A stretch of 64,000 nucleotides of DNA from Microbispora oryzae (GCF_017896165.1 NZ_JAFCNB010000022.1:1-64000), one strand, 5' to 3'. Shown: positions 1 through 9,335, numbered from the stretch's first letter. Numbers and translations are program-made. Notes: generated by a model not told the origin, from the sequence alone.

Positions 1-1
1 C

Positions 2-1438
2 TGGGGACTCTGGAACACCACCAGCACCATCACCAACCACCTCACCACCACCGACCACGCCCGCATCCAACGCACCGGCCTCCACCCCCTCAACCCCCAC
101 CACGCACTCACCCTCTTCGACACCGCCCTCCAGAGCAGCCAGAACCAGCCGGTCCTCGTCCCCGCCAAGTTCGCGACCTCGGTGCAGGGCGCGCCTCCGC
201 CGCTGCTGCGCGGCATCGTCCGCGCTGCCCGTCCGGCCGCGGGCACGGGTACCGGCGGCGTTCCGCTCGTGGCGCGGCTACGGGGCCTGGAGGGTGAGGC
301 ACGGACCGAGGCTCTGCTCGACCTCGTCCGCGCACAGGTCGCCCTGGTTCTGAACCATCCCGACCCGCGGGCCATCCCCGCCGACCGAGCCCTCGTGGAG
401 CTCGGCCTCGACTCCCTGACCGCCATCGAACTCCGCAACCACCTCACCACCGCCACCGACCTCCGCCTCCCCGCCACACTCACCTTCGACCACCCCACCC
501 CCCACGCCATCGCCACCTATCTGGATCGCGAACTGCCGGCCGGGGAGGGCGCCCGGGAGGCCGTGCGCGCGGAGACGGGATCGAGCCGGGGGCTGGCGGC
601 GCTGCACCGGCGGATGCACGACACGGGCAAGCACGACGAGGCCGCGCTGCTGCTGGTGGCGGCCTCGCACGCGCGTGACAGCTTCGGCGCGGCGGAACGG
701 GAGCGGCACGCGCAGGCGCCCATCAAACTCGCGACCGGGCCCGGACGGGTGTCGCTTGTGTGCTTCCCGGCGCTGAGCGCGATCTCCGGGCCGCACGAGT
801 ACGCGCGTTTCGGCCAGGCGTTCCGCGACGATCGCGACGTGTACGTGGTGCCGTCCCCGGGTTTCACCCGGACAGAGAGCGACGCGCTGCCCGATTCTCT
901 GGAGACGCTGATCCAGATGAACGTCGAGGGTCTGCGGCGGGTGGTCGGGGACGGCGAACCGTTCGTGGTCGTCGGCCGGTCGATGGGCGGCTGCGTCGCG
1001 CACGCGGTCACCGTGGCGTTGGAGGAGGCGGGACTCCCTCCGGCCGGCCTGGCGCTGATCGACAGCTATCCGATCGACGCCGCCTCCCGGGAGGACATGG
1101 GATGGTGGCAGGGTGCCATGATCGGCGGCATGCTGGAGCGCATCGACCGGTTCGACCTCAAGCTCCACGACGACAGGCTGACGACGATGGGTGTCTACAA
1201 CCGGCTGTTCATCGGCTGGCAGCCCAAGCCCGTGGAGACGCCCATCCTGCTGCTGCGCGCGGCCGAGCCCCTGCCCGGCACGACGGTCGACCCCGAGGGC
1301 CGTACGGACTGGCGGGCGTACTGGCCGGTCGCGCACGAGTCGGTGGACATCCCGGGGGACCACTTCAGCACCCTGGAGGAGCACTCGGGCAGCACCGCCG
1401 AGGCTGTGCGGTCCTGGATCGAACGACAGGCCGGGTGA
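2..1438 (+). CDS. Type I polyketide synthase, C-terminal fragment (KR tail-ACP-TE)
   Basis: The reading frame is open from the window edge, so this is the 3' end of a larger modular PKS. The first ~58 residues match the C-terminal end of a ketoreductase (WGLWNTTS...LTTTDHARI...LHPLNPHHALTLFDTAL). A linker follows, then an acyl carrier protein with the phosphopantetheine motif GLDSLTAIEL, then a type I thioesterase with the nucleophile motif GRSMGG and a late DHFS histidine. In this family the terminal thioesterase releases the finished chain by hydrolysis or macrolactonisation, so this is the last module of the assembly line. A GTG at 182 would give a shorter protein, but the KR tail upstream is in frame and clearly coding. 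The first ~160 bases and about 410-520 use almost only C-ending codons, unlike the flanks, which suggests homogenisation between modules. The product is unknown. Confidence 0.93.
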   Translation, partial: WGLWNTTSTITNHLTTTDHARIQRTGLHPLNPHHALTLFDTALQSSQNQPVLVPAKFATSVQGAPPPLLRGIVRAARPAAGTGTGGVPLVARLRGLEGEARTEALLDLVRAQVALVLNHPDPRAIPADRALVELGLDSLTAIELRNHLTTATDLRLPATLTFDHPTPHAIATYLDRELPAGEGAREAVRAETGSSRGLAALHRRMHDTGKHDEAALLLVAASHARDSFGAAERERHAQAPIKLATGPGRVSLVCFPALSAISGPHEYARFGQAFRDDRDVYVVPSPGFTRTESDALPDSLETLIQMNVEGLRRVVGDGEPFVVVGRSMGGCVAHAVTVALEEAGLPPAGLALIDSYPIDAASREDMGWWQGAMIGGMLERIDRFDLKLHDDRLTTMGVYNRLFIGWQPKPVETPILLLRAAEPLPGTTVDPEGRTDWRAYWPVAHESVDIPGDHFSTLEEHSGSTAEAVRSWIERQAG

Positions 1439-1485
1439 CGCGACCCGCGGTCATCGTCACGGGCGCGGCCGGCTCAGGAAGGGCG

Positions 1486-1896
1486 TCAGGCGGTGAGCTG
1501 CTGGACGATGCCGAGCCGGTCGGGGAGCACCTCGTATTCGACGATCTTGCCGTCTCTGAACCGGATGGTGCTGATGCTCTGCCCGGTGAACCGGCGGCCG
1601 CTCGGCGGCGCGCCGAAGACCTCGCCGCGCTGCACGCCGTCGATCGTCCAGTACACGACGACCCGGTCGCCCTCGGCGACGGTGTCGGTGACGGTGGCCG
1701 TCACACCCTCGACCGCCGACCGCAGCCAGGTGATGTGCCGGACGAATCCCGCGCGTCCCCGGTTGCCGTCGGCCGGTCCGGCGGCGTCCGTGGCGTCATC
1801 GGCGATGATCTCGTCGAGGACCTCCAGCCGTCCCTGGGTGACGGCCTCCTCGTAGAAACGCTTGGCCACCGCGCGGTTGGTCTCGGTCGTGCTCAT
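1486..1896 (-). CDS. SnoaL-like ester cyclase / NTF2-fold protein
   Basis: A 136-residue single-domain protein of the size and pattern of the SnoaL-like 'ester cyclase' family: an N-terminal helix (ETNRAVAKRFYEEAVTQG), a central segment around DRVVVYWTIDGVQ, and the GAPPSGRRFTGQSISTIRFRDGKI block, where family members carry active-site-lining residues. Members range from polyketide aldol cyclases to proteins of unknown role. It is the last gene of the minus-strand run that starts with the binding protein at 8114, 51 bp after the SDR. It faces the PKS end convergently, so a polyketide-tailoring role is possible, but the operon context favours co-expression with the transporter. Fold-level confidence is good; function is not assigned. 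Confidence 0.8.
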   Translation of the reverse strand: MSTTETNRAVAKRFYEEAVTQGRLEVLDEIIADDATDAAGPADGNRGRAGFVRHITWLRSAVEGVTATVTDTVAEGDRVVVYWTIDGVQRGEVFGAPPSGRRFTGQSISTIRFRDGKIVEYEVLPDRLGIVQQLTA

Positions 1897-1947
1897 AGCT
1901 GTGGGTCCTCTCTCTTGTGGGGTGCATGGTGGACGGGAAGCCGTCCG

Positions 1948-2733
1948 TCATCGGCGTGCGGACGGCAGGGGGAGGACGCCGAGGCTGGCGTCGAGGCCGC
2001 CGTCCACGACCAGGGCCGTCCCGGTGACGTACGAGGCGGCGGGCGAGACGAGGAACCACACGGCCTCGGCCTGCTCGCGCGGCTCGGCGAACCGCTGGAG
2101 CGGCACCCGGCTCTCGATCTCGGCCGTGAGCAGCGGGTCCTGCCGGACTCCGGCGTTGATACGGGTCCACGTCAGCCCGGGGGCCAGGGCGTTCACCCGG
2201 ATGCCGTCGGGCGCGTGGTCGATGGCGGCCGCCCTGACCAGGTTGAGCACGGCGCCCTTGGACGCGTTGTACGCCCAGTTGCCCGGGTCGGCGCGCAGGC
2301 CGGCGACCGAGGCGGTCACCACGATGGCGCCTCCGCCGGAGGCGCGGAGCGCGGGCGCGGCGGCGCGGATTCCCAGGATGGGACCGAGGAGGTTCACCGC
2401 CAGGATCCGCTCGGCAGCCTCGACCGCCCCGGGCGCCTCCCACGGCCTGGTGCCGCCGACTCCCGCGTTGAGCACGACGGCGTCGAGCGGGCCGAACTCC
2501 GCGAGTGCCCGCGCGACCGCGGCCTGGTTGGTCTCCTCAAGCGACACGTCGCCGGCGAGTGTCACCACCCGGTCGAGGCCGGCGAGTTCCTTGAGGGTGC
2601 GTTCGTCGTGATCCACGGCGAGCACGGCGACCCCGCGCTCGGCGAACAGCTCGGCGGTCGCCCGGCCGATCCCCGATCCGGCGCCGGTGACGACGGCGGC
2701 GCGGGGGGCGGCGGGAGAGGTGGCTGAGGTCAT
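1948..2733 (-). CDS. Short-chain dehydrogenase/reductase (SDR)
   Basis: A 261-residue classical SDR. The N-terminal dinucleotide-binding motif is TGAGSGIG, followed by NAG in LNAGVGG and an active-site set Ser (VTASVAG) with YNASK. The C-terminal GTALVVDGG is typical of FabG-like members. It should catalyse NAD(P)-dependent alcohol/ketone interconversion; the substrate is unknown. The ATG at 2731-2733 is chosen because it overlaps the stop codon of the upstream ABC ATPase gene (ATGA), showing translational coupling. A longer in-frame extension lies wholly inside the ATPase gene. It sits at the end of the peptide-type transporter operon and may process the imported compound. Confidence 0.92.
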   Translation of the reverse strand: MTSATSPAAPRAAVVTGAGSGIGRATAELFAERGVAVLAVDHDERTLKELAGLDRVVTLAGDVSLEETNQAAVARALAEFGPLDAVVLNAGVGGTRPWEAPGAVEAAERILAVNLLGPILGIRAAAPALRASGGGAIVVTASVAGLRADPGNWAYNASKGAVLNLVRAAAIDHAPDGIRVNALAPGLTWTRINAGVRQDPLLTAEIESRVPLQRFAEPREQAEAVWFLVSPAASYVTGTALVVDGGLDASLGVLPLPSARR

Positions 2734-4583
2734 GTCGGGCCCTTCAGGTCCATGTCGGGTACGGGTATGGGGACGGCGGTCCGCCGGCCCACGGCGAGGC
2801 GCGGGACGGCCGAGAGCAGCGCACGGGTGTAGGGGGCGCGAGGAGCACGCAGGACGGTCTCGACGTCGCCGATCTCGACGAGCGCGCCGTCCTTCATGAC
2901 GGCGACCCGGTCGCACACCTGACGGACGACGCCCACGTCGTGGGAGATGAACAGGAGCGAGAGACCGGAACCGCGGCGCAGCCGGGCGAGCAGTGCGAGG
3001 ATCTGCGCCTGCACGGTGACGTCGAGAGCCGACACGGGTTCGTCGCAGACGAGCACCTCCGGCCCCGGGGCGAGCGCGCGGGCGATCGCCACCCGCTGCC
3101 GCTGCCCGCCGGACAGCTGGGCGGGCAGCCGATCCAGGATCTCGGGCCCGAGACCGACGTCGCCGAGCAGTCCGGCGACGCGCCGCCGCCCGCGGTCTCC
3201 CGTGAACCCGCGTGGCAGCGCCTCGCCGATGATGCGTTGGACGGTGAACCTCGGGTCGAACGAGCTGAGCGGGTCCTGGTCGACCAATTGGATCCGGGCA
3301 CGGCGGGGCCTGCGGTCCCGCTCACGCAGGCCGCTCCACGCCTCGCCGTCCAGCAGCACGTCTCCGGCGTCGGGGGCGAATTCGGCCAGCACCATGCGGG
3401 CCGTGGTGCTCTTGCCCGACCCCGACTCGCCGACCAGTCCGAGCGCCTCCCCCGCGCGCAGTTCGAACGACACCTCGTCCACGGCCGTACGCCGGGAGCC
3501 CCCGGCTGAGCGGAACCGCTTGGTGACGCCGCGGACCGAGACGACCGCGCGCTCGGCGGCCGGCGACTCGGCGGGGACCGGAAGCGTTACGGGCACGGTG
3601 ACCGGCGGGGTCTCCGGCGCGCGCGGCGGATCCTGCCCGGGCCGGAAACACCGGACCGTCCGGCCCGGCCCGTACGGCGCGGCGGGCGGCGATTCGGCCC
3701 GGCAGCGGTCGTCGGCCAGCGCGCATCGGGACGCGTACGGGCAGCCGGACCGGGCGGCCGGGGCGAGGGAGATCTCGCGTGGCCGCCGCACCGGGCCGTC
3801 GAGACTCGGCACGGCGGCGAGCAGGTCGGCGGTGTACGGATGGGCGGGCGACGACAGCAGGTCCGCCGCCGGGCCCTCCTCCACCACGAGCCCGGCGTAC
3901 ATGATCGAGACGCGATCGGCGAGGCGGGCGACCACGGCCAGGTCGTGGCTGATGAGCAGCGTCCCCGTGCCGTCCCGGCGCCGGGCGTCGAGCAGGTCGA
4001 GGACCTGCGCCTGCACGGTCACGTCGAGGGCCGTGGTCGGCTCGTCGGCGATCAGCAGGGACGGGCGGGCCGCGATGGCCGAGGCGATCAGGGCCCGCTG
4101 CCGCAGACCGCCGGACAGCTCGTGGGGGTACTGCAGGAAACGTGTCCAGGGGTCGGGGATGCCCACTTCGGCCAGCAGAGCGACGACCTGGTCGTCGAGG
4201 TCTGCCGCGGTCGCCAGGCCGTGCACCTCCAGCGGTTCCGCGACCTCGTCCCCCACGCGGCGGAGCGGGTCGAGGGAGGTGAGGGCGTCCTGCAGGACGT
4301 ACCCGATCCGCCGGCCGCGCAGCAGCCGCCACTCGCGGGGCGTGAGCGCGCGCAGGTCGCGCCCCTCGAAGCTCAGCGTCGCGGCGCGCACCCGGGCGGC
4401 CGGGCCGGCCAGTCCGAGCAGCGTCCGGGCGGTGACGCTCTTGCCCGAGCCCGACTCGCCGACGACGGCCAGGCACTCCCCCGCGTGTACGGCGAAGCCG
4501 ACGTCGCGGACGGCCCGGACGACGCCGCGGCGAGCCGGGAACTCCACCGACAGGCCCGCCACCTCCACCAGTGGGCGGCTCAT
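2730..4583 (-). CDS. Fused two-domain ABC transporter ATPase (DppD-DppF type)
   Basis: A 617-residue protein carrying two complete ABC ATPase domains. The first has Walker A GESGSGKS at residues 42-49, signature LSGGLRQR and Walker B LLIADEPTTALD. The second has GESGSGKSTTAR, signature LSGGQRQR and LVCDEPVSALD. The oligopeptide-transporter extension with several cysteines (GCPYASRC...C) lies between them, as in OppD/DppD. It energises uptake by the adjacent permease pair. Fusion of the two ATPases into one chain is common in actinomycetes. The start ATG overlaps the stop of the permease gene (ATGA), and the stop overlaps the SDR start. The likely substrate class is peptides or peptide-like organic compounds; nickel or others cannot be excluded. 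Confidence 0.93.
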   Translation of the reverse strand: MSRPLVEVAGLSVEFPARRGVVRAVRDVGFAVHAGECLAVVGESGSGKSVTARTLLGLAGPAARVRAATLSFEGRDLRALTPREWRLLRGRRIGYVLQDALTSLDPLRRVGDEVAEPLEVHGLATAADLDDQVVALLAEVGIPDPWTRFLQYPHELSGGLRQRALIASAIAARPSLLIADEPTTALDVTVQAQVLDLLDARRRDGTGTLLISHDLAVVARLADRVSIMYAGLVVEEGPAADLLSSPAHPYTADLLAAVPSLDGPVRRPREISLAPAARSGCPYASRCALADDRCRAESPPAAPYGPGRTVRCFRPGQDPPRAPETPPVTVPVTLPVPAESPAAERAVVSVRGVTKRFRSAGGSRRTAVDEVSFELRAGEALGLVGESGSGKSTTARMVLAEFAPDAGDVLLDGEAWSGLRERDRRPRRARIQLVDQDPLSSFDPRFTVQRIIGEALPRGFTGDRGRRRVAGLLGDVGLGPEILDRLPAQLSGGQRQRVAIARALAPGPEVLVCDEPVSALDVTVQAQILALLARLRRGSGLSLLFISHDVGVVRQVCDRVAVMKDGALVEIGDVETVLRAPRAPYTRALLSAVPRLAVGRRTAVPIPVPDMDLKGPT

Positions 4584-5461
4584 CCGCCTCCCCGCCCCTC
4601 GTACCGGGCCTGGAGGGCGCGCCCGGCGATCGTCGCCGACATGACCGTGAGCGTGATCGCCGCGCCAGGGAAGAGGGCGAGGGTCCAGCTCACGTCGAGG
4701 TAGTCGCGGGCCTGGGCGAGCATGGAGCCCCACTCGGGGTCGGGGGGCTGGGGCCCCAGCCCGAGGAAACTCAGCGAGGCCCCCGCGATGATCGCGGTTC
4801 CGATGTTGACCGTGGCGAGGATGAGCAGGGGCGCGACGACGTTCGGGACGATGTGCCGCACAAGGACGCGCGCCGGCGACAGCCCGAGGTTCACCGCCGC
4901 CCGGACGTACGCCGAGTCCCGCACGACGAGGGCCTGTACGCGTACGACCCGGGCGAAGCCCGGCGCGAGGGCGACGGTGATCGCGAGAACGGCGTTCCGG
5001 GTGCCGGGCCCGAGGACGGCGACCACGAGGAGGGCCATCAGGATGGCGGGAAACGCCAGCAGCACGTCGGCGACCCGCATCGCCGCCTCGCCCACGACCC
5101 GGCCGCCGAGCGCGCCGGCGAGTCCCCACACCGCGCCGGCCAGTCCCGCCAGCAGGGTGGAGCCGGCACCGACGAGCAGCGAGGGCCGCGCGCCATACAC
5201 GATCCGGGCGAGCACGTCGCGGCCGAGCTCGTCGGTGCCGAACGGGTGCGCGCCTCCCGGGCCGCGCAGAGCGGCGGCCGGGTCGACCTGGTCGGGCGCG
5301 TGACCGAGCAGTCCGGGGAACGCGGCGGCCGCGCACACCAGCATGAGGAACGCCGCGGCGAGCAGCACCCCCGGCCGGAACGGCCACCGGCGGCGCGGTG
5401 CGCGCGCCCGCGCCTCGGCCGCGCGCACCGGGTCGTACGGCACGGCGGCGGGCGCGCTCAC
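4580..5461 (-). CDS. Peptide-type ABC transporter permease (DppC family)
   Basis: A 293-residue inner-membrane permease. A cytoplasmic N-terminus rich in Arg precedes the first membrane segment (GVLLAAAFLMLVCAAAAFPG). The periplasmic loop HPFGTDELGRDVLARIVYG is diagnostic of DppC/OppC, and the EAA-type cytoplasmic loop reads AAVNLGLSPARVLVRHIVPNV. The GTG start at 5459-5461 is preferred because it overlaps the stop of the upstream permease (GTGA) and is followed by a normal N-terminus; the longer in-frame version runs through the dppB-type gene. It forms the translocation channel with the next gene. Confidence 0.92.
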   Translation of the reverse strand: MSAPAAVPYDPVRAAEARARAPRRRWPFRPGVLLAAAFLMLVCAAAAFPGLLGHAPDQVDPAAALRGPGGAHPFGTDELGRDVLARIVYGARPSLLVGAGSTLLAGLAGAVWGLAGALGGRVVGEAAMRVADVLLAFPAILMALLVVAVLGPGTRNAVLAITVALAPGFARVVRVQALVVRDSAYVRAAVNLGLSPARVLVRHIVPNVVAPLLILATVNIGTAIIAGASLSFLGLGPQPPDPEWGSMLAQARDYLDVSWTLALFPGAAITLTVMSATIAGRALQARYEGRGGG

Positions 5462-6396
5462 AGGGCCGCCTGGCGCATACGCGGGTCGACGAGCCGGTAG
5501 AGCAGGTCGAGCGCGGTGTTGACCAGTGAGAACGTCAGCGCGGAAAGCACGACCACCCCCGTCACGACCGGGAAGTCCCGCCCGCGCACGGCCGCGACGA
5601 CGACGTGCCCCAGCCCCTGCCGGGCGAAGACCGTCTCGACGACCACGGCACCCGCGAGCAGCTCCCCGAGCGCCCATCCGGACAGCGTGAGCACCGGCAG
5701 GGCGGCGTGCCGCAGCGCGTGGCGGAGCCGGACGCGGTGCTCCGTGGCGCCTCTCGCCCGTGCCGTGAGCGCAAACGGCTGACCGAGCGCCCGTTCCAGT
5801 CCCTCTCTGGTGACCTGGGCGAGCACGCCCGCGATCGGCAGCGCGAGCGCGACCCACGGCAGCACGAGCGCGGAGAGCCCGCCGTCGCCGATCACGGGGA
5901 ACCAGTGCAGGCGGAACGAGAAGGCCGCCAGCAGCAGGATCCCGATCCAGAAGTTCGGGGTGGAGATCGACCCGAACTCCAGCGCCCGGGAGACGACCCG
6001 CGGCCCCGGCCTGCCCGCCGTCAGCAGGGCGGCGCCGACCGCCAGCGAGAACCCGAGGGCGGAGGCGCCGGCCGCGAGGGCGACCGTGGGGCCGAGCTGG
6101 TCGAGGATCACACCGCTCACGGACTGGTTGAGCTGGTAGGACTCGCCGAGGTCACCGCGGAGGAGCCGGCCCAGGAAGACGCCGTACTGCACCAGGACGG
6201 GCTCGCGCAGGCCGTACTGGTCCCGGATCGCGTCGAGCACCTGCGGGGTGGCGTTCGCCTGCACCCCGCCCGCGATGACGCGGGCGGGGTCGCCGGGCAC
6301 CAGCCGCATGCCGGCGAACGCCAGGGTCGCGGCGCCCCACATGGCGATCAGGGTCAGCGCCAGCCGGCGGGACAGCCGGCGCGCCAGCGTCGGCAT
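5458..6396 (-). CDS. Peptide-type ABC transporter permease (DppB family)
   Basis: A 312-residue permease with about six membrane segments. The N-terminal segment LTLIAMWGAATLAFAGMRL leads into PGDPARVIAGG, the usual DppB start. The cytoplasmic coupling loop is RARGATEHRVRLRHALRHA, and the C-terminus LVNTALDLLYRLVDPRMR matches the family. It starts only 5 bp after the stop of the substrate-binding protein gene and overlaps the DppC-type gene by 4 bp, so the transporter genes form one unit. A pair of the same design is encoded at 50933-52753. Confidence 0.92.
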   Translation of the reverse strand: MPTLARRLSRRLALTLIAMWGAATLAFAGMRLVPGDPARVIAGGVQANATPQVLDAIRDQYGLREPVLVQYGVFLGRLLRGDLGESYQLNQSVSGVILDQLGPTVALAAGASALGFSLAVGAALLTAGRPGPRVVSRALEFGSISTPNFWIGILLLAAFSFRLHWFPVIGDGGLSALVLPWVALALPIAGVLAQVTREGLERALGQPFALTARARGATEHRVRLRHALRHAALPVLTLSGWALGELLAGAVVVETVFARQGLGHVVVAAVRGRDFPVVTGVVVLSALTFSLVNTALDLLYRLVDPRMRQAAL

Positions 6397-6401
6397 GCGG
6401 G

Positions 6402-8114
6402 TCAGGCCCCCAGCCACGCGTCGTAGAACACGGGATAGGTCTGGGCGTCGAAGGCGACGCCGCGCACCTTGGCCGAGAAGGCGGTGAGCTGGACGGGTGT
6501 GTAGAGCGGCACCACGTAGGCCTGGCGGAGCACCTCGCGCTGGACGGAGGAGTAGTCGCGCGCGGCCGTCGCCGGGTCGAGGGTCTCGGCCGCCTCCTCG
6601 ACCCATTTGTCGATCTCAGGCGATTTCACCAGGGCGACGTTGCCGCCGGCCTTGGCGTAGGTGTTGCCCGAGGCGAACGCGAAGCGCAGCACGTCGGGGG
6701 TGGGCCGTGCGAAGCTGACGTCGACCAGGTCGTAGGCGCCGCCGATGAGGTATTTGCTCACGAACGCCCCGGTGTCCACCGTGGGCCGCTCGATCTTGAT
6801 GCCGACCAGCTTGGCCTGGGCCTGGACGCCCTGGGCGAGGACGTCGCGCTGCTCCTTGTTGCCCTCCGCCCAGTACGGCCACACGAGCGTGAGGGTCTTG
6901 CCGTCCTTGACGCGGTAGCCGTTCTCATCCGTCTTCGTCCAGCCCGCCTCGTCGAGCAGCCGCTTCGCCTCCTGCGGGTCGTAGGAGGCGAAATCCCCCT
7001 CGGCGGCCGCGTCGTAATCGGCGGTCGTCCGGCTGAGCGGGTTGCGCGCGGCGGGAAAAAGCCCGAAATAGATGTTCTTCACCAGCTCGTCGACGTTTAT
7101 CGACGCCGACAGCGCCCGCCGCACCCGGACGTCGCGCAGCGGCCCGCGGGTCTGGTTCAAATAGAGGTTGTAATTCAGTCCGGGCGTTTCCTGCGTGGCG
7201 AACGAGAAACCGGGCAGCGATTTGAGCCGTGCCGCGTTGACGGGTGGCACGCCGGCGATTCCCTGGGCCTGGCCGCTGGTGAGCGCGCCGTAACGCGTCG
7301 CGTCCTCCCCGACGAATTCGAAGACCAGGTCGTCGAGGTACGGCGCGCCGCGGTGGGCGGCTCCGGCCGGAGGGGAGGCGTAGCCCGGGTTCTTCCGCAG
7401 CGTGACCCTCTTGTCCTTCTCCCAGGAGACGAACGAGAACGGCCCGGTCCCGACAGGGCGGTAGTCGGCGACGGGCTTGGCCAGCGCCGCCGGGCTCTGG
7501 ATGCCCAGATAGGGCACCGACAGCGCCTGCAGGAACGGGGTGAAGGGCCGCGCGAGAGTCACCTCGACCACGTGGTCGTTCACGACACGCGACTCCTTGT
7601 ACGGCGCGATCAGCGAGGCCGCGTACGCCGACTTGGTGGCGGGGTCCACGACGTGGTCGAGCGTCGCCTTGACCGCGTCGGCGGTGAACGGCGTGCCGTC
7701 GTGGAAGGTCACCCCCTGGCGGAGGGTGAAGGTGTAGGTGCGGCCGTCGGCCGACACCTCCCACTTGCTGGCCAGCCAGGGGCCGAAGGTGTCCGGGCCG
7801 GTCTGGGTGATGAGCGAGTCGAAGACGTTGCGGTCGATCAGCCCGGTCACCGCGGTGGCGGCCACGGCGGGGTCCAGCGACACCTGGGTGCCGGCGACCG
7901 CGTAGGTGAGAGTGCCGCCGGCGACCGGACCGGCGCCCGCTGCCCGCGCCGGCCGGTCGTCGCCGCCCCGGGCCGACACGACGAGGACCGCGGCGACCAC
8001 CGCGATCACGAGCAGCGCCGCCACCACGGCGAACCGGCGCCGGGAGCGCAGGCCCCGCCGCCGCGGGGCCGGGCGATCGTCGAAGGTGGTGACGGTCTCA
8101 TCGCTCAATGACAT
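6402..8114 (-). CDS. Substrate-binding protein of peptide-type ABC transporter (SBP family 5), membrane-anchored
   Basis: A 570-residue extracellular solute-binding protein, family 5 (DppA/OppA/NikA type). After an Arg-rich start comes one hydrophobic segment (FAVVAALLVIAVVAAVLVV). No lipobox cysteine follows, so it looks membrane-anchored rather than a lipoprotein, unlike its counterpart at 52750. Family features are GGTLTYAVAGTQVSLDPA near the mature start, GRTYTFTLRQGVTFHDGTPF, the VGTGPF motif and VRRALSASINVDEL. It binds the compound imported by the downstream permeases. The ATG at 8112-8114 is preferred; the frame extends upstream without family similarity. The SD sequence is weak (AGGTT). 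First gene of the minus-strand operon. Confidence 0.9.
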   Translation of the reverse strand: MSLSDETVTTFDDRPAPRRRGLRSRRRFAVVAALLVIAVVAAVLVVSARGGDDRPARAAGAGPVAGGTLTYAVAGTQVSLDPAVAATAVTGLIDRNVFDSLITQTGPDTFGPWLASKWEVSADGRTYTFTLRQGVTFHDGTPFTADAVKATLDHVVDPATKSAYAASLIAPYKESRVVNDHVVEVTLARPFTPFLQALSVPYLGIQSPAALAKPVADYRPVGTGPFSFVSWEKDKRVTLRKNPGYASPPAGAAHRGAPYLDDLVFEFVGEDATRYGALTSGQAQGIAGVPPVNAARLKSLPGFSFATQETPGLNYNLYLNQTRGPLRDVRVRRALSASINVDELVKNIYFGLFPAARNPLSRTTADYDAAAEGDFASYDPQEAKRLLDEAGWTKTDENGYRVKDGKTLTLVWPYWAEGNKEQRDVLAQGVQAQAKLVGIKIERPTVDTGAFVSKYLIGGAYDLVDVSFARPTPDVLRFAFASGNTYAKAGGNVALVKSPEIDKWVEEAAETLDPATAARDYSSVQREVLRQAYVVPLYTPVQLTAFSAKVRGVAFDAQTYPVFYDAWLGA

Positions 8115-8432
8115 GGGTGGAACCTTTTCCTGTCGCACGGGGGAACCACGGAGGAAGGGAGTGAGAGATCGGCGTGCCCCGCGCGGTGACCGGGAACCGG
8201 CGTGCCCCGCGACGCCATCGCCCCTGCGGCGGGACACGCCGGGACGGAATCGCCTTCTCCCGGGATCCCACGCGTGAATCAGGAAAAGCCAATTCCGTTT
8301 CTCATGCGGGCCACCATTCGGATCCGCACTTCGATCACACCATAACCGTACGCACCCGTCAACGGATTCCATGCAATTTCGAAGGGTATTTCCGGAGCCA
8401 CCTCCGCGAACAATTCACTTTCCCTATGGGTG
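8115..8432. other. Intergenic region, promoter side of the 8114-1486 operon
   Basis: 318 bp with no supported gene. The part from about 8280 to 8432 is clearly more AT-rich than its surroundings. Reading the minus strand, TTGACG at 8357-8362 is followed after 17 bp by TGTGAT (8334-8339), a weak candidate promoter for the binding-protein gene. No copy of the CCTACT-N5-AGTAGG palindrome is present. The only related string is a lone CCTATT near 8446, inside the end of the LysR gene. Confidence 0.4.
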
Positions 8433-9335
8433 TTAATTCGAATTTCCTATTGGAACCCGTTCGGCGAGCGGGCCGGGGAAATCCGTGATGGACGAGAAGA
8501 ACCGCCGCAGCGCCTCCCCCGCACCCGCCTCGATGGCCGCGTCGAGCCCCTGCCTGCTGACGAGGCGCAGCCCGATCGAGCCCTGGGACGGCAGGTGACG
8601 CACCTCCTCCAGACCCTGTGGGACGCCGTACGCCGTGGGCAGCAGCGCGACCCCAAGGCCCGCGCGGGCCGCCGCCAGCACGCCCTCGAGATTGGTGGCC
8701 TCGGTGGTGATCCGCACCGACCAGCCGAGCCCCTCGAGCGCGCGGACCGCCCGCGTGCGCAGGGCGCACGGCTCCTGGAAGGCGACCAGAGGCACCGGAC
8801 CGTCCGGCGGCGGCATGAACCAGCCGGGCGCCGACAGCCAGTGCAGCGGCAGGGTGCCCACCTGGACGCCACCGACGTTGGGCACCACGCCGAGGATCAG
8901 CGCCATGTCGAGCGTGCCGCGTGTCGTCGCCTCCGCGAGCGCCGTGCTGCGGTCGAGCCGGAAGACGACGTCCTGCCCGGGAAGCGCCGCCATCAGCGCT
9001 CCGAGGAGGTCGGGCAGCACCTGGCACGCGGCGTGCTCGATGGCCCCGACCGTGAGCGCCGCCGGCCGCTCGGCGCCGAGCCGGCACATGGCCGCGTCGT
9101 GTGCGGCGAGCAGCCTCCGCGCCTCCACCAGCAGGGTCTCCCCCGCCGAGGTGAATCGGGTCGATCTGCCGGTCCGCTCGACGAGCGGCTGACCCACGAC
9201 CCGCTCCAGGGACCTGACGTGCTGACTCACGGTGGGCTGGCTCGTCCGCAGAGCGGAGGCGGCCCGGCCGAAGCCCCCGCACTCGGCGATGGCCACGAAA
9301 GTTCGCAGTTGCACTAGGTCGAGCAATGCTCCCAT
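8433..9335 (-). CDS. LysR-family transcriptional regulator
   Basis: A 300-residue LysR-type regulator. The N-terminal winged helix-turn-helix (residues ~1-60) reads LRTFVAIAECGGFGRAASAL...SQPTVSQHVRSLERVVG. An effector-binding domain of the periplasmic-binding-protein fold follows (LTVGAIEHAAC... and NLEGVLAAARAGLGVALLP). It lies between two transporter operons, all in the same direction, and could control either, or itself. Its own upstream region (9336-9425) carries two direct ATGTAGGT copies on the minus strand, candidate autoregulatory sites. The inducer is unknown; a sulfur compound is plausible given the shared CCTAC motif, but this is inference. Confidence 0.9.
   Translation of the reverse strand: MGALLDLVQLRTFVAIAECGGFGRAASALRTSQPTVSQHVRSLERVVGQPLVERTGRSTRFTSAGETLLVEARRLLAAHDAAMCRLGAERPAALTVGAIEHAACQVLPDLLGALMAALPGQDVVFRLDRSTALAEATTRGTLDMALILGVVPNVGGVQVGTLPLHWLSAPGWFMPPPDGPVPLVAFQEPCALRTRAVRALEGLGWSVRITTEATNLEGVLAAARAGLGVALLPTAYGVPQGLEEVRHLPSQGSIGLRLVSRQGLDAAIEAGAGEALRRFFSSITDFPGPLAERVPIGNSN

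Noticed and set aside
1948-2916. Longer SDR reading frame starting at 2916
   Set aside because: The extra 61 residues are Arg-rich, lie inside the ABC ATPase gene and lack SDR similarity; the ATGA overlap at 2731 is the natural start.
8444-8460. CCTATTGGAA as a further sulfur-type palindrome
   Set aside because: The second half is missing, and it lies in the LysR coding end.
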